Below, piece by piece: positions 63,771 through 64,000 of a stretch of 64,000 nt of DNA. The stretch is from positions 1-64,000 of the forward strand of contig NZ_SLZK01000008.1 in the NCBI RefSeq assembly GCF_004341105.1, in the 5' to 3' direction. The notes under the pieces were generated by a model, which made no database searches, had not been told where the DNA came from, and saw only the letters and a program-made list of their open reading frames with translations. The position numbers and the translations under genes are program-made. This DNA comes from Rhizobium sp. BK418 (GTDB lineage: Bacteria > Pseudomonadota > Alphaproteobacteria > Rhizobiales > Rhizobiaceae). Numbering within the stretch: the stretch's first letter is position 1; the number at the start of each line of letters is the position of its first letter.

Positions 63771-64000
63771 TCACCTGCCCACCCGCACCAGCGATCGCGC
63801 AATATCGATGATGTCGTCACGGCCGGCAGTCGGATCCTCCCTGTTCCAGGCGACACCGAGCCCGATCTTGAAATCGATACCCCTCACCTTCTTCAGCTCA
63901 AAGCCGCGGTTGGGCAGATCCTGCGTCCATTCCGGCACGAAGCCGATGCCGAGACCGCCCGAGACCAGCGAGAAGGTGTCGTCACAGGTGTAGGTGACAT
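63771..64000 (-). CDS. LysR-type regulator, C-terminal part (cut by window edge)
   Basis: The minus strand from 63998 reads an open frame of 75 residues ending at a TGA at 63771: CDDTFSLVSGGLGIGFVPEW, then GFELKKVRGIDF and GVAWNRED. This is the C-terminal end of a LysR effector domain (the SGGLGIGFVP strand-loop is characteristic). The HTH part is outside the window. It converges on the importer operon, so whether it regulates the operon is not shown. Confidence 0.75.
   Translation of the reverse strand, partial: VTYTCDDTFSLVSGGLGIGFVPEWTQDLPNRGFELKKVRGIDFKIGLGVAWNREDPTAGRDDIIDIARSLVRVGR

Overview
The window reads as accessory DNA from a high-GC alphaproteobacterium of the Rhizobiaceae, most likely Rhizobium (etli/leguminosarum group) or a close relative. 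This rests on small families typical of rhizobia (DUF982, DUF1515), the D-apiose catabolic gene set, tightly overlapping ATGA/GTGA gene junctions, and a mosaic of intact operons and decayed genes as found on rhizobial plasmids, chromids or islands. I cannot tell from the sequence which replicon it is. No rRNA, tRNA or CRISPR array was seen.

Region 1 (1-8.3 kb) is island- or prophage-like: XRE regulators, a PrtN-type activator divergent from a helix-turn-helix gene, small unknown genes, a LigD-type ATP-dependent DNA ligase, an AT-rich membrane protein, a nuclease-like gene running into a convergent DUF1515 gene, DUF982, and the first copy of a ~220-bp non-coding repeat ending in an intrinsic terminator. 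Region 2 (8.3-18.3 kb) holds an SDR oxidoreductase, a frameshifted SDR, an orphan NMT1-type binding protein beside a secreted alpha/beta hydrolase, small unknowns, a dnaE2 3' remnant, a GAF-GGDEF-PilZ protein and a ParE remnant.

Region 3 (18.3-37.2 kb) is the best-defined system: a D-apiose/apionate catabolic regulon. A GntR/FCD regulator is divergent from oiaX-oiaK-lerI-derI. Then come apnO, a ribose-type ABC importer with a DUF2291 lipoprotein, apsD and apnL, and a third unit with a family-1 oligosaccharide-type ABC importer and a cytoplasmic DUF5060/DUF4038-type glycosidase. The predicted route is apiose (or an apioside hydrolysed inside the cell) to apionolactone (ApsD), apionate (ApnL), 3-oxo-isoapionate (ApnO), its 4-phosphate (OiaK), L-erythrulose 1-phosphate (OiaX, a RuBisCO-like protein), D-erythrulose 4-phosphate (LerI) and D-erythrose 4-phosphate (DerI). 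A shared 19-bp sequence lies upstream of all three transcription units and is the likely operator.

Region 4 (37.2-51.2 kb) mixes decayed genes (RES toxin, alpha/beta hydrolase, receiver domain, DUF4143 ATPase) with intact signalling pairs: an RsbQ-like hydrolase abutting a PAS histidine kinase, and a double-domain KaiC-like ATPase followed by a single-domain response regulator. It also has the second repeat copy (opposite orientation) and a divergent Bcr/CflA-type efflux pump/TetR pair with a palindromic operator.

Region 5 (51.2-64 kb) has an autotransporter preceded by tandem hairpins, then an operon that may be an undescribed catabolic system: a Rieske ferredoxin-like protein and a separate oxygenase subunit lacking Rieske ligands, a GST-like protein, an amidohydrolase of the 8-oxoguanine/pterin deaminase type, and a BMP/nucleoside-type ABC importer. 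A LysR regulator fragment enters from the right edge on the opposite strand.
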